DNA of 64,000 nucleotides, taken from Planctomycetaceae bacterium (GTDB taxonomy: Bacteria; Planctomycetota; Planctomycetia; Planctomycetales; Planctomycetaceae). The stretch covers positions 42,147-106,146 of the forward strand of contig JAKFWA010000017.1 of assembly GCA_021732995.1 (NCBI GenBank), in the 5' to 3' direction. Below are positions 8,034 to 18,038 of this stretch, piece after piece; within the stretch, counting starts at the first letter, position 1; each line of letters begins with the position of its first letter. Under the pieces are notes generated by a model. That model searched no databases, was not told where the DNA came from, and saw only the letters and a program-made list of their open reading frames with translations. A program made the position numbers and the translations under genes.

Positions 8034-9619
8034 TCCAGAAACTGCTTCAGCACATTGGCTGTGATTCGCGACACATGATCGTCGACCGGCAAGGAACTCA
8101 CGTAAGAGATGGAGCCGACCGAGAACACTCGCCCCTTGCTCGGAGTATCAAACAACACCATTTCGGCGCCACCGTCGTCAACATTCAAACCTTTGGCCAG
8201 CAGTTTGACGTTCGCGGGAGAACTGGCCGAAACCTTGTCGGTCTCATGCCCGGAAGCACCGCCCGGGCAACGCTGATGCAGGCACTTCACGCCGAACAGA
8301 TCACCCGCCTTCAGGCCGGTGCGGTCATAGATCCAGTGTTGAGGTTCAAGCACTCGATACGGAGCCCCGGTCATCACGCCGCGCGGATCGAAGACGACTC
8401 CCAGCAGATTCGCTTCCGATTCATGCCGCAACGCATAGCGACTTTCCGCTCCAACCAGTGCGTGCGACAAGCCGCGAATGTTGCCGTTGTGAACGACCAT
8501 CGTGCCGTCGGGACGGATCTCAACCTCGCAGTTCAGGCCGTTGCCGCCGAGGTACATCAGCTTGCCGCCTTCGTGAAACACCCATTGCTTCACGCGTTCG
8601 TACATCCGCCGCGTCCAGTATTCCGGATGCACGCTGATAATGAGCACGCGATACGCTGAAAGGTTGAGCGTGCCATCATCCAACTGCGGTTCGCTGTAGT
8701 AGTCGTACTGAAAGCCGTTGTCTTCGAGCCATCCCAACAGCCGCCACTCGGCCGACGCCATGCCACACGCCGTGCGACCTTCAATCGGATCGGTGATGCG
8801 TTCCTCAAACGGAATCTGCGAGATCGGTTCGGGACGTTCGAACGACAGCGGAGCGTAGTTCTTGCACGCCCATGTCGAATGCTCGGCATTGATGTAGCGT
8901 CCCAGTTCGAAGCGCGAGTTCACGGTCGGGGTCGGCGGAAACTCATCCGCATGGATGTAGTTGCTGCGACCACCGAAGACGTTGTAAGCGTTCCACGTGA
9001 TGTTCGACGCCAGCACTGCCACCTGGGCCGTCGGCACGGCCGGCGCCACGATCCACGGAAAGTTGAACCGCGTGCCCGAGAACGTCCACGCGTGAAAGTA
9101 ATACAGCCCGCTACGTTGCGGAGCCGTCACCCACTGCTTGTGAGTCGGACTCGTGTAGCCGACCTTGTTCCACTCAGCGCCGGTGCGGGTGTAGTCACCG
9201 TCTGGAGTCACCTGCATCGTCGCCCGCGGACCGTGCTCATCATGCCAGCCCAGCCCGCGAATAAACTCCTTCGTCCAGCCGTAGCGCCACAGTTCCAGCT
9301 TGTATTGTTCAACAGCGTGAACGCGGAATTCGGACTGCTCGCCAGACCGCACCCACTTCGGCCAGACGTAGCCCAGCAGACCATCCTGCAGTAACCGAAA
9401 GTGATGCGGCTGGCTGACCGGCAATGTGACCCGGCTGCGTTTGGCGCCGAAGCCCGGCTTCTGCAAGGTCACCGTGTAGGTGCCGGGGGGGAGATCCAGA
9501 TGCACGGCGCCGGTCGCTCGTGATCGCGTTTCCCATGAACCGCCGCCCGCGTCGTTGAACTCCAGCAAGACATCCGGCAAGGCGACATAACGCTCGTCAC
9601 TCACATAGCCAATCAACAT
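8030..9619 (-). CDS. N,N-dimethylformamidase beta-subunit-like protein with N-terminal beta-sandwich
   Basis: A 529-residue protein from the ATG at 9619, with AAAGGA eight bases upstream; the longer frame to 9661 has no ribosome site. Residues 1-75 form a carboxypeptidase-regulatory-like beta-sandwich (LPDVLLEFNDAGG, LPPGTYTVTLQKPGF). The rest matches the large-subunit C-terminal domain of dimethylformamidase: AVLASNITWNAYNVFGGRSNY, LSFERP, EWRLLGWLEDNGFQYDYYSE, VLIISVHPEYWT, GGKLMYLGGNG, and DPRGVMTGAPYRV. That domain has a glutamine-amidotransferase-like fold and, in the known enzyme, helps hydrolyse DMF. Amidase activity here is not established. No signal peptide is visible. It is probably co-transcribed with flhB upstream (58-nt gap) and is coupled to the DUF1501 gene downstream. 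Confidence 0.82.
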   Translation of the reverse strand: MLIGYVSDERYVALPDVLLEFNDAGGGSWETRSRATGAVHLDLPPGTYTVTLQKPGFGAKRSRVTLPVSQPHHFRLLQDGLLGYVWPKWVRSGEQSEFRVHAVEQYKLELWRYGWTKEFIRGLGWHDEHGPRATMQVTPDGDYTRTGAEWNKVGYTSPTHKQWVTAPQRSGLYYFHAWTFSGTRFNFPWIVAPAVPTAQVAVLASNITWNAYNVFGGRSNYIHADEFPPTPTVNSRFELGRYINAEHSTWACKNYAPLSFERPEPISQIPFEERITDPIEGRTACGMASAEWRLLGWLEDNGFQYDYYSEPQLDDGTLNLSAYRVLIISVHPEYWTRRMYERVKQWVFHEGGKLMYLGGNGLNCEVEIRPDGTMVVHNGNIRGLSHALVGAESRYALRHESEANLLGVVFDPRGVMTGAPYRVLEPQHWIYDRTGLKAGDLFGVKCLHQRCPGGASGHETDKVSASSPANVKLLAKGLNVDDGGAEMVLFDTPSKGRVFSVGSISYVSSLPVDDHVSRITANVLKQFLE

Positions 9620-9677
9620 CGTCTGGATCCTTTGGCCGGAGCAGAGCGTTGTCAGGAGCAAGCGACTGCGGTGCGCT

Positions 9678-10757
9678 CTAGATCTTCAACTCCGGCACTT
9701 TGCCGGTAATCGAATACACATACTTCAGAATCTCAAGGAACACGCCGTAAAGATCTTCCGGAATCGGCTGCCCGACCTCGACTTCGCGATAGAGACGGCG
9801 AGCCAGTTCAGGACGCTCGATGATCGGAATGTTGTTCTCGGCGGCGATCTCACGCATCTTCAACGCGACGTCATCCAGCCCCTTGGCGATGATGGTCGGC
9901 AGCGGGAATTGCGGTGGTTCGTACTTGAAGGCAATCGAAACGTGCGTCGGGTTGGTCAGCAGAGCGGTCGCGAAGGAGGTCGCTCGAATACTCTTCGCGG
10001 CGATCATCTTGCGGTGAGCTTCCCGGCGACGCTGCACAATCATGGGGTCGCCGTCCATCTCCTTGATTTCGCGTTTGACCTGATCCTTGGTCATCATGAT
10101 GTCGCGTTCGTGCTTCCACCATTGGTAGCCGTAGTCGGCGGCACCGATGAGCACCAGCGCCGTCGCGAGATACATCGCCAGCTTGGTGATGAGGATGCCG
10201 ACTTCGCCAAACGCGGTCAGCAGCGGTTTCTCAATCATGCCGAGCAGCACGGTCATGTGACCGGAGATAAACCACCACGCGACTCCAAACAGCACCGCGA
10301 ACTTGGCGGTGCTCATGGCCAGTGTGACGATCGCACGCAACGAAAAGAGCCGCTGCAGGCCGGAGACCGGGTTCACATGGGTGAAGTCAATTCCCATCCG
10401 CTCGGTCGAGAACAGGAAACCGACTTGAGCCACGTTGACGAGGATGCCGCCGATCAGCAGAGCGGCCATGATCGGCAGCACGTTTGTCAGCGACCACTGC
10501 CCGATGTCCAGAAACTGCACGAAAGCCGCATGGTGATCGAGCGGTCGGTCGGCGGCGGTCTCAAGATGCAGCTTCAGCAGTTCGGTGAGCGCTCTGACGA
10601 GTCCGGCTCCCATGCCGTAGAGGATTAGCGCCGTCGCGAGCAGGTGACCGGCGAGGTTCAATTCCGAGCTGCGCGCGACCCGGCCCATCTTCCGCTGTTC
10701 CTGGCGGTGATGATCAGTCGCCTGCTCTGTTCTTTCGCCAAATTCGTCCGATGCCAT
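9678..10757 (-). CDS. flhB: Flagellar type III export protein FlhB
   Basis: A 359-residue membrane protein. It starts with the typical charged N-terminus (ERTEQATDHHRQEQRKMGRVARSSEL) and has four hydrophobic segments between about 35 and 210. It continues into the cytoplasmic export-switch domain with YQWWKHERDIMMTKDQVKREIKEMDGDP, the linker conserved in FlhB. The self-cleavage motif NPTH is at 269-272, followed by VSIAFKY. FlhB is the substrate-specificity switch of the flagellar secretion gate, working with FlhA, FliP, FliQ and FliR. None of those is nearby, so the gene is separated from its cluster. The conserved N-P-T-H argues for a functional protein. It appears to head an operon with the DMFase-like and DUF1501 genes. 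Confidence 0.95.
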   Translation of the reverse strand: MASDEFGERTEQATDHHRQEQRKMGRVARSSELNLAGHLLATALILYGMGAGLVRALTELLKLHLETAADRPLDHHAAFVQFLDIGQWSLTNVLPIMAALLIGGILVNVAQVGFLFSTERMGIDFTHVNPVSGLQRLFSLRAIVTLAMSTAKFAVLFGVAWWFISGHMTVLLGMIEKPLLTAFGEVGILITKLAMYLATALVLIGAADYGYQWWKHERDIMMTKDQVKREIKEMDGDPMIVQRRREAHRKMIAAKSIRATSFATALLTNPTHVSIAFKYEPPQFPLPTIIAKGLDDVALKMREIAAENNIPIIERPELARRLYREVEVGQPIPEDLYGVFLEILKYVYSITGKVPELKI

Positions 10758-11154
10758 CCGTGCAACTCATCTGCGGCTCAGTTCCATCGAGTTCCGATGA
10801 CAAGTTGTAAGCCGAGAGTCTGAAATTCGCAGAGACCAGTTTGCGTTCAGCAGCGATACGAGCCGAACTACGGCTGTATTCCCAGTGCCTGGTCAGCTTT
10901 TGATCGCGCTTGCCACACCAGAAGCTTCAGCTTGAGACATCACGAGGCATGTCCCTCATCGCGGGCTTGTAACGTAGGCTGGGTTTGCGGGTCTTCCGGG
11001 GAAATGTCGAACAATCGCCAGCTCGATTGCAGAACCATCCGGCGCGCAGACCGATAACTTCGTCTGAATGGAATCAGCTCGAATCGTTGCTGCGAGATGC
11101 TCGTTCGCGGGCAACGTGTGAGAGCACTGGCATCCCACGGAATTGGGGCAAGCT
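10758..11154. other. Divergent intergenic region, 397 bp
   Basis: This separates flhB (left) from the thioredoxin/YHS gene (right) and must contain promoters for both. I could not pick a convincing sigma-70 hexamer pair. No inverted repeat longer than a few bases and no protein-like frame with a ribosome site was seen. Confidence 0.45.
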
Positions 11155-12231
11155 ATGCGCGGGCTTTTGAAAATCGCTCTGGTGGCAGGAATTCTGGCTC
11201 AAGTTTCCGCACTGCAGGCTGCAGGTGTGGCGCCATCGCCGGTTAAGTGGCAGACCAATCTCAAGCAGGCCGCCGTTGAAGCTCAGCGCTCCGGCAAGCC
11301 CATCATGGTTCAGATGACTGCCCCCTGGTGCGGTTACTGCCACAAGATGTTGAAAGAAACCTTCACGGATCCGGCCGTTGCCAAGACCGTGAATGAATAC
11401 TTTGTGCCGCTGCTGCTGGATGCGGATGAGAATCCGCAGGCGGTTGAGATCCTGGCGATCAATTCGTTCCCGTCGACGGTCATCATCTCGCCGCAGTACG
11501 AAGAGCAGGGACGGCTCAGCGGCTACATCAAGGCTGCCGAATTCAATAAGCGGATTGCTCCGTTCTGCAAAACTGCCGCGAAGACAACTTCCGCTGCAAC
11601 GACCACCGCAGCAGCGACAGCCGCCAAGGCACCGGCTGCGATTGCGAAAGCTCAACCCGCACCGGCTCCCAAGGCTGCGGCTGCTCGTCCTGAATTCGAG
11701 GACACTCCCGAGTTCACGCCTCCAGAACAAGTCGCTCTGGCTTCCGCCAAAGCGCCATTGATGCCGGAACCCACAGCGTCTGCTGAAGCTGCGCCTGCAT
11801 TGAAGCAGACGGCCGCCATCGCTCGTCCTGAGCCAAAGCTGGCCAGCAAGCAGGCGTTGAAGACCGTTGAGAGTGCCAAGGACACCGCACCCGCGAAGCT
11901 GGCGTTTGGTGGCATGTGCCTGGTCTCAATGCAGCAGGGCAAGGAAGTATTGGACGGCAGCGCCGAGTTCACTCACACCCACAATGGCCACCAACTGCGG
12001 TTCACGTCGGCTGAGCACCTCGCCGAGTTCAAAGGTCATCCTGAAAAGTTCTGGCCGCTGTTTGACGGTCAGTGCCCGGTCGCGATCGCCCGTGATGAGA
12101 AGCAACTGGCGGGCGATCCCGAAGTGGCGGGCCTGTATCATGGCCGTCTGATCTTCTTCGTGGACGAAGCGCACCGGGATGAGTTTGTGAAGGCCCCGCG
12201 CCAGTTTATTCGTCCGGCCCCAGGCAAGTAG
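11155..12231 (+). CDS. Exported thioredoxin-fold protein fused to tandem YHS-like domains
   Basis: A 358-residue protein from the ATG at 11155 (a TTG four codons earlier gives MGQA...). A signal peptide (MRGLLKIALVAGILAQVSALQAA) is followed by a thioredoxin-like domain with the redox motif APWCGYC (Cys59, Cys62) and SFPSTVIISP, which contains the cis-proline. Residues about 140-248 are an Ala/Pro/Lys-rich linker. From 251 the chain reads FGGMCLVSM, then RFTSAEHLAEFKGHPEKFWPLFDGQCPVAIA, then GDPEVAGLYHGRLIFFVDEAHRDEF, i.e. two YHS-like units back to back. YHS domains are associated with metal or heme proteins. I infer a periplasmic thiol reductase or chaperone that may hand over metal. It is followed 78 nt later by mgtE. 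Confidence 0.85.
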   Translation: MRGLLKIALVAGILAQVSALQAAGVAPSPVKWQTNLKQAAVEAQRSGKPIMVQMTAPWCGYCHKMLKETFTDPAVAKTVNEYFVPLLLDADENPQAVEILAINSFPSTVIISPQYEEQGRLSGYIKAAEFNKRIAPFCKTAAKTTSAATTTAAATAAKAPAAIAKAQPAPAPKAAAARPEFEDTPEFTPPEQVALASAKAPLMPEPTASAEAAPALKQTAAIARPEPKLASKQALKTVESAKDTAPAKLAFGGMCLVSMQQGKEVLDGSAEFTHTHNGHQLRFTSAEHLAEFKGHPEKFWPLFDGQCPVAIARDEKQLAGDPEVAGLYHGRLIFFVDEAHRDEFVKAPRQFIRPAPGK

Positions 12232-12309
12232 GTCTTAGCAGTTGCAGATCGGGAGCTGGCAGTTCACCGTGTGTCGCGCATTGATCCGCTTCGCGTTTGA
12301 GACACACTG

Positions 12310-13653
12310 ATGTTTTACCGTTCGTTACTGCTGCCCGATCTGCGCATGAGCCTCGACGAGAACGATCGCGACGGCATGCGCGAGTTCTGTCATGCGCTGC
12401 ACCCGGCCATCGTCGCCGAGGTGCTCGAAGAGTTGTCGCCTCAAGACTTGTGGAAAGTGCTGTCTTCCAGCGACGCCACGAATCAGGCCGTGATCTTCGG
12501 GTTCCTGGACCCCAATCGGCAGGTTGAGATTGTTGACGTCGCCGACCGCAAAGAGTTCACGAAGCTCATTGAAGAGATGGCGGCGGACGAGCGTGTGGAC
12601 TTCCTCGGGCGGCTGGATGAGGAGCACGTCGAGGCCATTCTGCCGTTGATGGCTCAAGCCGAGCGGACTGACATCCGCAAGCTGCTCTCCTATCCAGAAG
12701 GCAGCGCGGGCGCCTTGATGACGACCGAGTACGCGTCGCTGCCTGCTGCTCTGACCGTGGCCGAGGCCTTCGATCAACTGCAGCGTCAGGCTCCGGACAG
12801 CGAAACGATCTATTACATCTACATCGTGAACGATGAGCGGCGGCTCAATGGCATCGTCACGATTCGTCAGCTCATTCTGGCCAAACGCACGGCCAAGCTG
12901 GCCGACATCATGCGCCGCGACGTGTTGTCCGTGCGGGTTGATGACGACAAGGAATTCGTGGCCAGCGAAATGGCGCGCTACGACTTCATCGCCATTCCGG
13001 TCGTCGACAATCAGAACCGGCTGTGCGGCATCGTCACGCACGACGACGCCATCGACGTTATTCAGGATGAAGCTCAAGAAGACGCGATGCGTCAGGCCGC
13101 CGTTCAGCCGCTCGAAGAGAGCTACATGGATACGCCGCTGCTGGTGATGGCCCGCAAGCGCGGCGTGTGGCTGGTCGTCCTGCTATGTGCGGCCTTTGGC
13201 AACGCCGCGTTGCTCAAACGCTATGAATGGATCAGCTCGCAATACAAGTGGCTGCAGTTCTTTGTGCCGCTGGTGCTCGCGAGCGGCGGTAATGCGGGTT
13301 CGCAGGCGGCGACGCTGGTCATTCGCGAAATTCACGGCCGTCATCTGACTCGGCGCGAAAAGTTTTCGCTGGTCGGTCACGAACTGCGCGTGGCGATGAT
13401 TCTGGGCGTCTGCATGATGCTGGTAGCCCTCACCGGCGCGTTCAGTCTGGTCCCGAAACTGGAAGCACTTATCGTCGGCCTGACCGTGTTCTCGATGGTC
13501 TTCGTCGGCACGCTGACCGGTTCGTCCTTGCCCATCCTGTTCAAGCAGCTTGGAATGGATCCCGCCTTGATGTCGAACCCGCTGATTGCCGCGCTGTCGG
13601 ACCTGATCGGTGTGTTCGTCTTCTATCACGCAGCTCTTTATCTGGTGGGGTAG
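12310..13653 (+). CDS. mgtE: Magnesium transporter MgtE
   Basis: A 447-residue inner-membrane transporter with the full MgtE order. Residues 1-125 are the helical N-domain (HPAIVAEVLEELSP, LLSYPEGSAGALMTTEY). Residues 130-255 are paired CBS domains (LNGIVTIRQLILA, MRRDVLSVRVDDD, AIPVVDNQNRLCGIVTHDDAIDVI). Then follows a connecting helix and five membrane segments from about 280. The pore signature PLVLASGGNAGSQAATLVIRE is near residue 320. In known MgtE the cytosolic domains bind Mg2+ and close the pore when magnesium is plentiful. The 78-nt leader is too short for an M-box riboswitch. The next gene begins five bases after the stop, so the two are probably co-transcribed. Confidence 0.95.
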   Translation: MFYRSLLLPDLRMSLDENDRDGMREFCHALHPAIVAEVLEELSPQDLWKVLSSSDATNQAVIFGFLDPNRQVEIVDVADRKEFTKLIEEMAADERVDFLGRLDEEHVEAILPLMAQAERTDIRKLLSYPEGSAGALMTTEYASLPAALTVAEAFDQLQRQAPDSETIYYIYIVNDERRLNGIVTIRQLILAKRTAKLADIMRRDVLSVRVDDDKEFVASEMARYDFIAIPVVDNQNRLCGIVTHDDAIDVIQDEAQEDAMRQAAVQPLEESYMDTPLLVMARKRGVWLVVLLCAAFGNAALLKRYEWISSQYKWLQFFVPLVLASGGNAGSQAATLVIREIHGRHLTRREKFSLVGHELRVAMILGVCMMLVALTGAFSLVPKLEALIVGLTVFSMVFVGTLTGSSLPILFKQLGMDPALMSNPLIAALSDLIGVFVFYHAALYLVG

Positions 13654-13658
13654 CCGCG

Positions 13659-14273
13659 ATGACTCGACCAATTCTTTCGCTGATGGCCCTGTTGGTCGGT
13701 TCGACGGTGGCTGCGGGTGAATTCAATCAGGTGCTGAGCATTGGCGATAAAGCTCCCGAATGGAAAGAACTGCCGGGCGTCGATGGTCGTAAGTATTCGA
13801 CCGCCGACTTCAAGAAGAAGGATGTGCTGGTCGTCGTCTTCACCTGCAACAGTTGCCCGTACGCGCAGGACTATGAAGACCGCATCGTCGCGTTCGCCAA
13901 GCAGCACGTGACCGACGACTCCAAAGTCGGGCTCGTCGCCATCAACTGCAACAAGATCGACGAAGACCTGCTCCCTGCGATGCAGGCCAAAGCCAGAGAG
14001 AAGAAGTTCAACTTCCCGTATCTCTTCGATGAGACGCAGAAGATCGCCAAAGATTTTGGCGCGACGACTACGCCCGAGTTCATCGTGCTCAACCGCGAGC
14101 GCAAGGTCGTCTTCATGGGTTCGATGGACGACAGCCCCGATGCGAAGAAGGCGACTCGTAACTACGTCTCGGAAGCCGTCACCGCCGCGCTGGCCGACAA
14201 GCTGCCCGAGAAGAAAGAAGCCGTCCCGATCGGCTGCCTGATCCGCTTTGAACGCACCCGCCGTGGAAAGTGA
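13659..14273 (+). CDS. Exported thioredoxin family (AhpC/TSA-like) protein
   Basis: A 204-residue protein with a signal peptide (MTRPILSLMALLVGSTVAAG). The thioredoxin-like fold follows: IGDKAPEWKELPGVDGRKYS, the active-site region VVVFTCNSCPYAQ with Cys63 and Cys66, FPYLFDETQKIAKDFGATTTPEFIVLNRERKVVFMGSMDD. CxxC with a following Pro fits a resA/TlpA-like or AhpC/TSA thiol-disulfide protein; relatives are common in planctomycetes beside unrelated genes. It starts five bases after mgtE. It is the second thioredoxin-fold protein within 3 kb, and both flank mgtE. Confidence 0.88.
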   Translation: MTRPILSLMALLVGSTVAAGEFNQVLSIGDKAPEWKELPGVDGRKYSTADFKKKDVLVVVFTCNSCPYAQDYEDRIVAFAKQHVTDDSKVGLVAINCNKIDEDLLPAMQAKAREKKFNFPYLFDETQKIAKDFGATTTPEFIVLNRERKVVFMGSMDDSPDAKKATRNYVSEAVTAALADKLPEKKEAVPIGCLIRFERTRRGK

Positions 14274-14280
14274 CGGACAT

Positions 14281-14362
14281 GGGAGGGCGAGGCTCCTGCC
14301 GAGCCGCGTTCTGAATGACGGCTCTGAATAGCACCACGGCTCGGCAGGAGCCTCGCCCTCCC
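14281..14362. repeat. Perfect 26-bp inverted repeat between convergent genes
   Basis: The arm at 14281-14306, beginning GGGAGGGCGAGGCTCCTGCC, is an exact reverse complement of 14337-14362, separated by 30 nt. GC content is very high and there is no U-run, so this is not a standard terminator, although it lies between two convergent gene ends. I associate the wording (GAGGCTCCTGCCGAGCC) with interspersed repeats in planctomycete genomes, from memory. Confidence 0.9.
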
Positions 14363-14395
14363 GGGGCTTGAACGTCGCCAACTATCGCGCCGTGA

Positions 14396-16534
14396 CTACG
14401 TCTTCTCCTCGACGAACTTCTTCAACTTCGGCAGGTCGATGTTTTCTCCGGCTTTGGGATAGTCGAAGGGCAGCAGCCACCAGTCTTCGGTGAACGACGC
14501 GGCCTCCCCCGGCTTCAGCGCTTCGCGCGGTCCGATGGGTTCAAGTTCGATGCGTGCGCCTTCCGGATACCACACCGACAACGTCAGCCCCGCGGCTTCG
14601 ATGTAGGGGCGATCGGGATAGGTCTCGAAGCGTTTCACGAACAGGTGATTGTTCGGCATCACGTACCCGAGCCAGCCCGCATATGAATCAAAGCCCAGCT
14701 TGGGCTTTCGCGGAGGGCTCAGGATTTCGAGGAAGCCGTCGCGTTCGCGAATGCGATCATCCTGATTGCGAACATTGATAATCGCGCTGTCTTCGTACAT
14801 CGCATACTTCGACGGGAAGCGACTCTGCCCCGCCAGAGGGATCACACAGATGCCACCTCCGGGCGAGAACGATCTTCCCCAGTGGCAGTACTCGCGGGGC
14901 TCGCCAGCCAGGTTGATCACGGTCTGTTTGCAACTGAACCGCACCGCTTTAGACGGATCCGGCATCAGGACCCCGCCCTCTTTCTTGGTCGCGGTAACTA
15001 ACGAGAAATCGCGAATGAGCTGAACTTTGGCGGCTGGATCCTGCGGACTGATCAAGCGCGCCGAGTACGGTCCTGTGATCTCGGCCGTCCAGTCGCCCGA
15101 CCAGATCGCAGGGTGTTTGGTGACGGTCAACTCGGGACCGAAATCAAATCGCCCCGCACTCGACAGCGGAGGCTGCCCCGGCTTCCAGTCTTTCTCTTTG
15201 TCTTCCAGCCACAACGCGTTGGTGCCGTTGACGGAGAACTCCAGCACTCGACCACCGGCCTGTGGAGCGATCACGGCCCGCGCGTTGTCTCGACTGAGTG
15301 CGACCGCATGGGAATGCCCGTGGAACTCAACGAACTTCGCGTTGCGCCGCGGCGTTCCGCGATGAGCCTGCAACGCCAGTTCGGTGAAGGCGTCACGCAC
15401 GTCCGAGCCATCGCTGTTGCCGAACCCGCTGCGGTTCATCATCAGAATCAGCACCAGCCCACGGTCGACATCAATCCAGCCTTGAGTTCCCCACGCGCCA
15501 CCATGACCGAACGTGCCCGGCGTCAGCAGCCTGGTTACGCCTTGCGGCTTCTGCAGCACGCACCAGCCCAGGCCCCAGTAGTTCCCCGGAGTAAACCCTG
15601 TCACGAGCCCCGGACTGCAGTTCGCCGCAAGCTCCAACGCCATCCGCGCTCGCAACAACCTGGGCGGCTTCGTTGTGTCTCGACGGTCGCTCAACACCGC
15701 CTGATAGAACTTCGCCATATCGCCGGCCGTCGAGAACAACCCACCCGACGGGTTCGGCGTTCGCGCGACAGTCGGGTCAGGAATCTCGACAACATCCAGT
15801 GTTCCTGGTTTGGCTCCGGGCTTGTACGTTCGAGCCAACCGTTTGGCCTGCTCGGCGGTGAGTACGAACGTCGTGTCGCGCATCTCCAACGGGTCGAAGA
15901 TGTGTTTCTTCAGATAGTCCGCGTAGGACTCGCCCGAGAGGACTTCAATCAGACGACCGGCGACCGTCAGGCCGCTGCTGTATTCCCATTTTGTGCCCGG
16001 CTGAAACTCCAGCGGACGAGATCCGATCAGGTCGACGATCTCAGCCAGCGACTTGCCTTCGGTGTCTTCCGACTTCGGCCGATCCAAACCGGCCACGTGA
16101 GCCAGCACCTGCCGAACCGTGATATCAACCGCCGGCTTATTGGCACCCTTGAGCTTCTGCTGCGCAAACGCGGGGATGTACTTCGAAACCTTGTCGTCAA
16201 TCCGCAGCTTGCCCTGCTCGACGAGTTGCATCAGCGCCACCGCGGTGACGTTCTTCGTCATCGACGCGATGCGGAAGATCGTGTCGGCCTGCATGTCTCG
16301 CCCTGCGGCGATGTCGGCCTTGCCTGTGACGCTCACATGTTCGACGTGATCGGCAGAAGCGATCAGCGTGACCGCTCCCGAGATCTGTGCATCGTCAACG
16401 AACTTTTGCATTCGTTGAGAAATGAGTTTCAGGCGGGCATCATCAAACGTGGGCCGGTCCGCAGCAAGACTCGCGGCAGCCCAACCCGTCATCAACACCA
16501 CAGCAAGACCGCGCCAGGCATGACTCATTCGCAT
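14396..16534 (-). CDS. Exported serine beta-lactamase/DD-peptidase-like hydrolase with C-terminal DUF4380-like domain
   Basis: A 712-residue protein from the ATG at 16534, with GAGGAA seven bases upstream. A signal peptide ends near AASLAA. Residues 30-395 are a class C beta-lactamase-like (esterase/DD-carboxypeptidase) domain. It has the catalytic SMTK (Ser91, Lys94), a YSS motif at 185-187 and HGG at 344-346. The second half, from HGHSHAVALSRDNARAVIAPQAGGRVLEF, is a beta-sandwich resembling DUF4380/aldose-epimerase-like domains and ends with a conserved-looking WWLLPFDYPK. The fusion is about twice the length of the stand-alone hydrolase. The true substrate (peptidoglycan, ester or glycoconjugate) cannot be told. 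The DUF4380 assignment is by pattern only. Confidence 0.83.
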   Translation of the reverse strand: MRMSHAWRGLAVVLMTGWAAASLAADRPTFDDARLKLISQRMQKFVDDAQISGAVTLIASADHVEHVSVTGKADIAAGRDMQADTIFRIASMTKNVTAVALMQLVEQGKLRIDDKVSKYIPAFAQQKLKGANKPAVDITVRQVLAHVAGLDRPKSEDTEGKSLAEIVDLIGSRPLEFQPGTKWEYSSGLTVAGRLIEVLSGESYADYLKKHIFDPLEMRDTTFVLTAEQAKRLARTYKPGAKPGTLDVVEIPDPTVARTPNPSGGLFSTAGDMAKFYQAVLSDRRDTTKPPRLLRARMALELAANCSPGLVTGFTPGNYWGLGWCVLQKPQGVTRLLTPGTFGHGGAWGTQGWIDVDRGLVLILMMNRSGFGNSDGSDVRDAFTELALQAHRGTPRRNAKFVEFHGHSHAVALSRDNARAVIAPQAGGRVLEFSVNGTNALWLEDKEKDWKPGQPPLSSAGRFDFGPELTVTKHPAIWSGDWTAEITGPYSARLISPQDPAAKVQLIRDFSLVTATKKEGGVLMPDPSKAVRFSCKQTVINLAGEPREYCHWGRSFSPGGGICVIPLAGQSRFPSKYAMYEDSAIINVRNQDDRIRERDGFLEILSPPRKPKLGFDSYAGWLGYVMPNNHLFVKRFETYPDRPYIEAAGLTLSVWYPEGARIELEPIGPREALKPGEAASFTEDWWLLPFDYPKAGENIDLPKLKKFVEEKT

Positions 16535-16704
16535 GGGAAGTTCCTCGGAGCACAGAGAGAACACTGCAAGAGAGTCAACTACATACTGCGACAGCGTGCG
16601 AAGCAGAAGTGTTCGAGCCCATTCGGTGCTCTGATGATCTCGGTGCTGCTACTGGGCCTCGACACTTCCGTGTACTCTGCGCCCGCTATTTATGCCCGAA
16701 AAGC

Positions 16705-16740
16705 AACAGCCGCGAAGGTTGAGGCTTCTTCGCGGCTGTT
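16705..16740 (-). terminator. Hairpin terminator after the DUF1559 gene
   Basis: AACAGCCGCGAAG (16705-16717) pairs perfectly with CTTCGCGGCTGTT (16728-16740) around a 10-nt loop. On the minus strand the stem is followed by GCTTTTCGG, a short T-tract, just past the stop at 16769. It separates the DUF1559 gene from the start of the hydrolase gene. Confidence 0.7.
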
Positions 16741-16768
16741 CGACAGATTGGACAGGCTGGCGGCACAA

Positions 16769-17779
<1,011 letters not shown>

Positions 17780-18038
17780 TTCATAACTTTCTGGAGGATG
17801 GCCCGTTCTACTCTCGGACGCGCGGCTGGCTGGCAAGGGTCTGAAGAGCCAGGGTGGAGGTGGGAATTCGGACGCAGAGTCGGCATCCGCTGACATGAGC
17901 AGTGTCGCGGCGGACGAGCACAGACGTCGCCCTTGCCTGCGACTGTTTTTCCGCCGGAGGCGGCGAAGAAATGCGCAGCCGCCCAGCTTAAGACTGAGAA
18001 AAACGGCTATTTATCAGCCAAAAGCGCGCAACAGATCG

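Noticed and set aside
12232..12309. Possible M-box (magnesium) riboswitch before mgtE
   Set aside because: The gap is only 78 nt, too short for the known M-box, and no fitting stems were seen.
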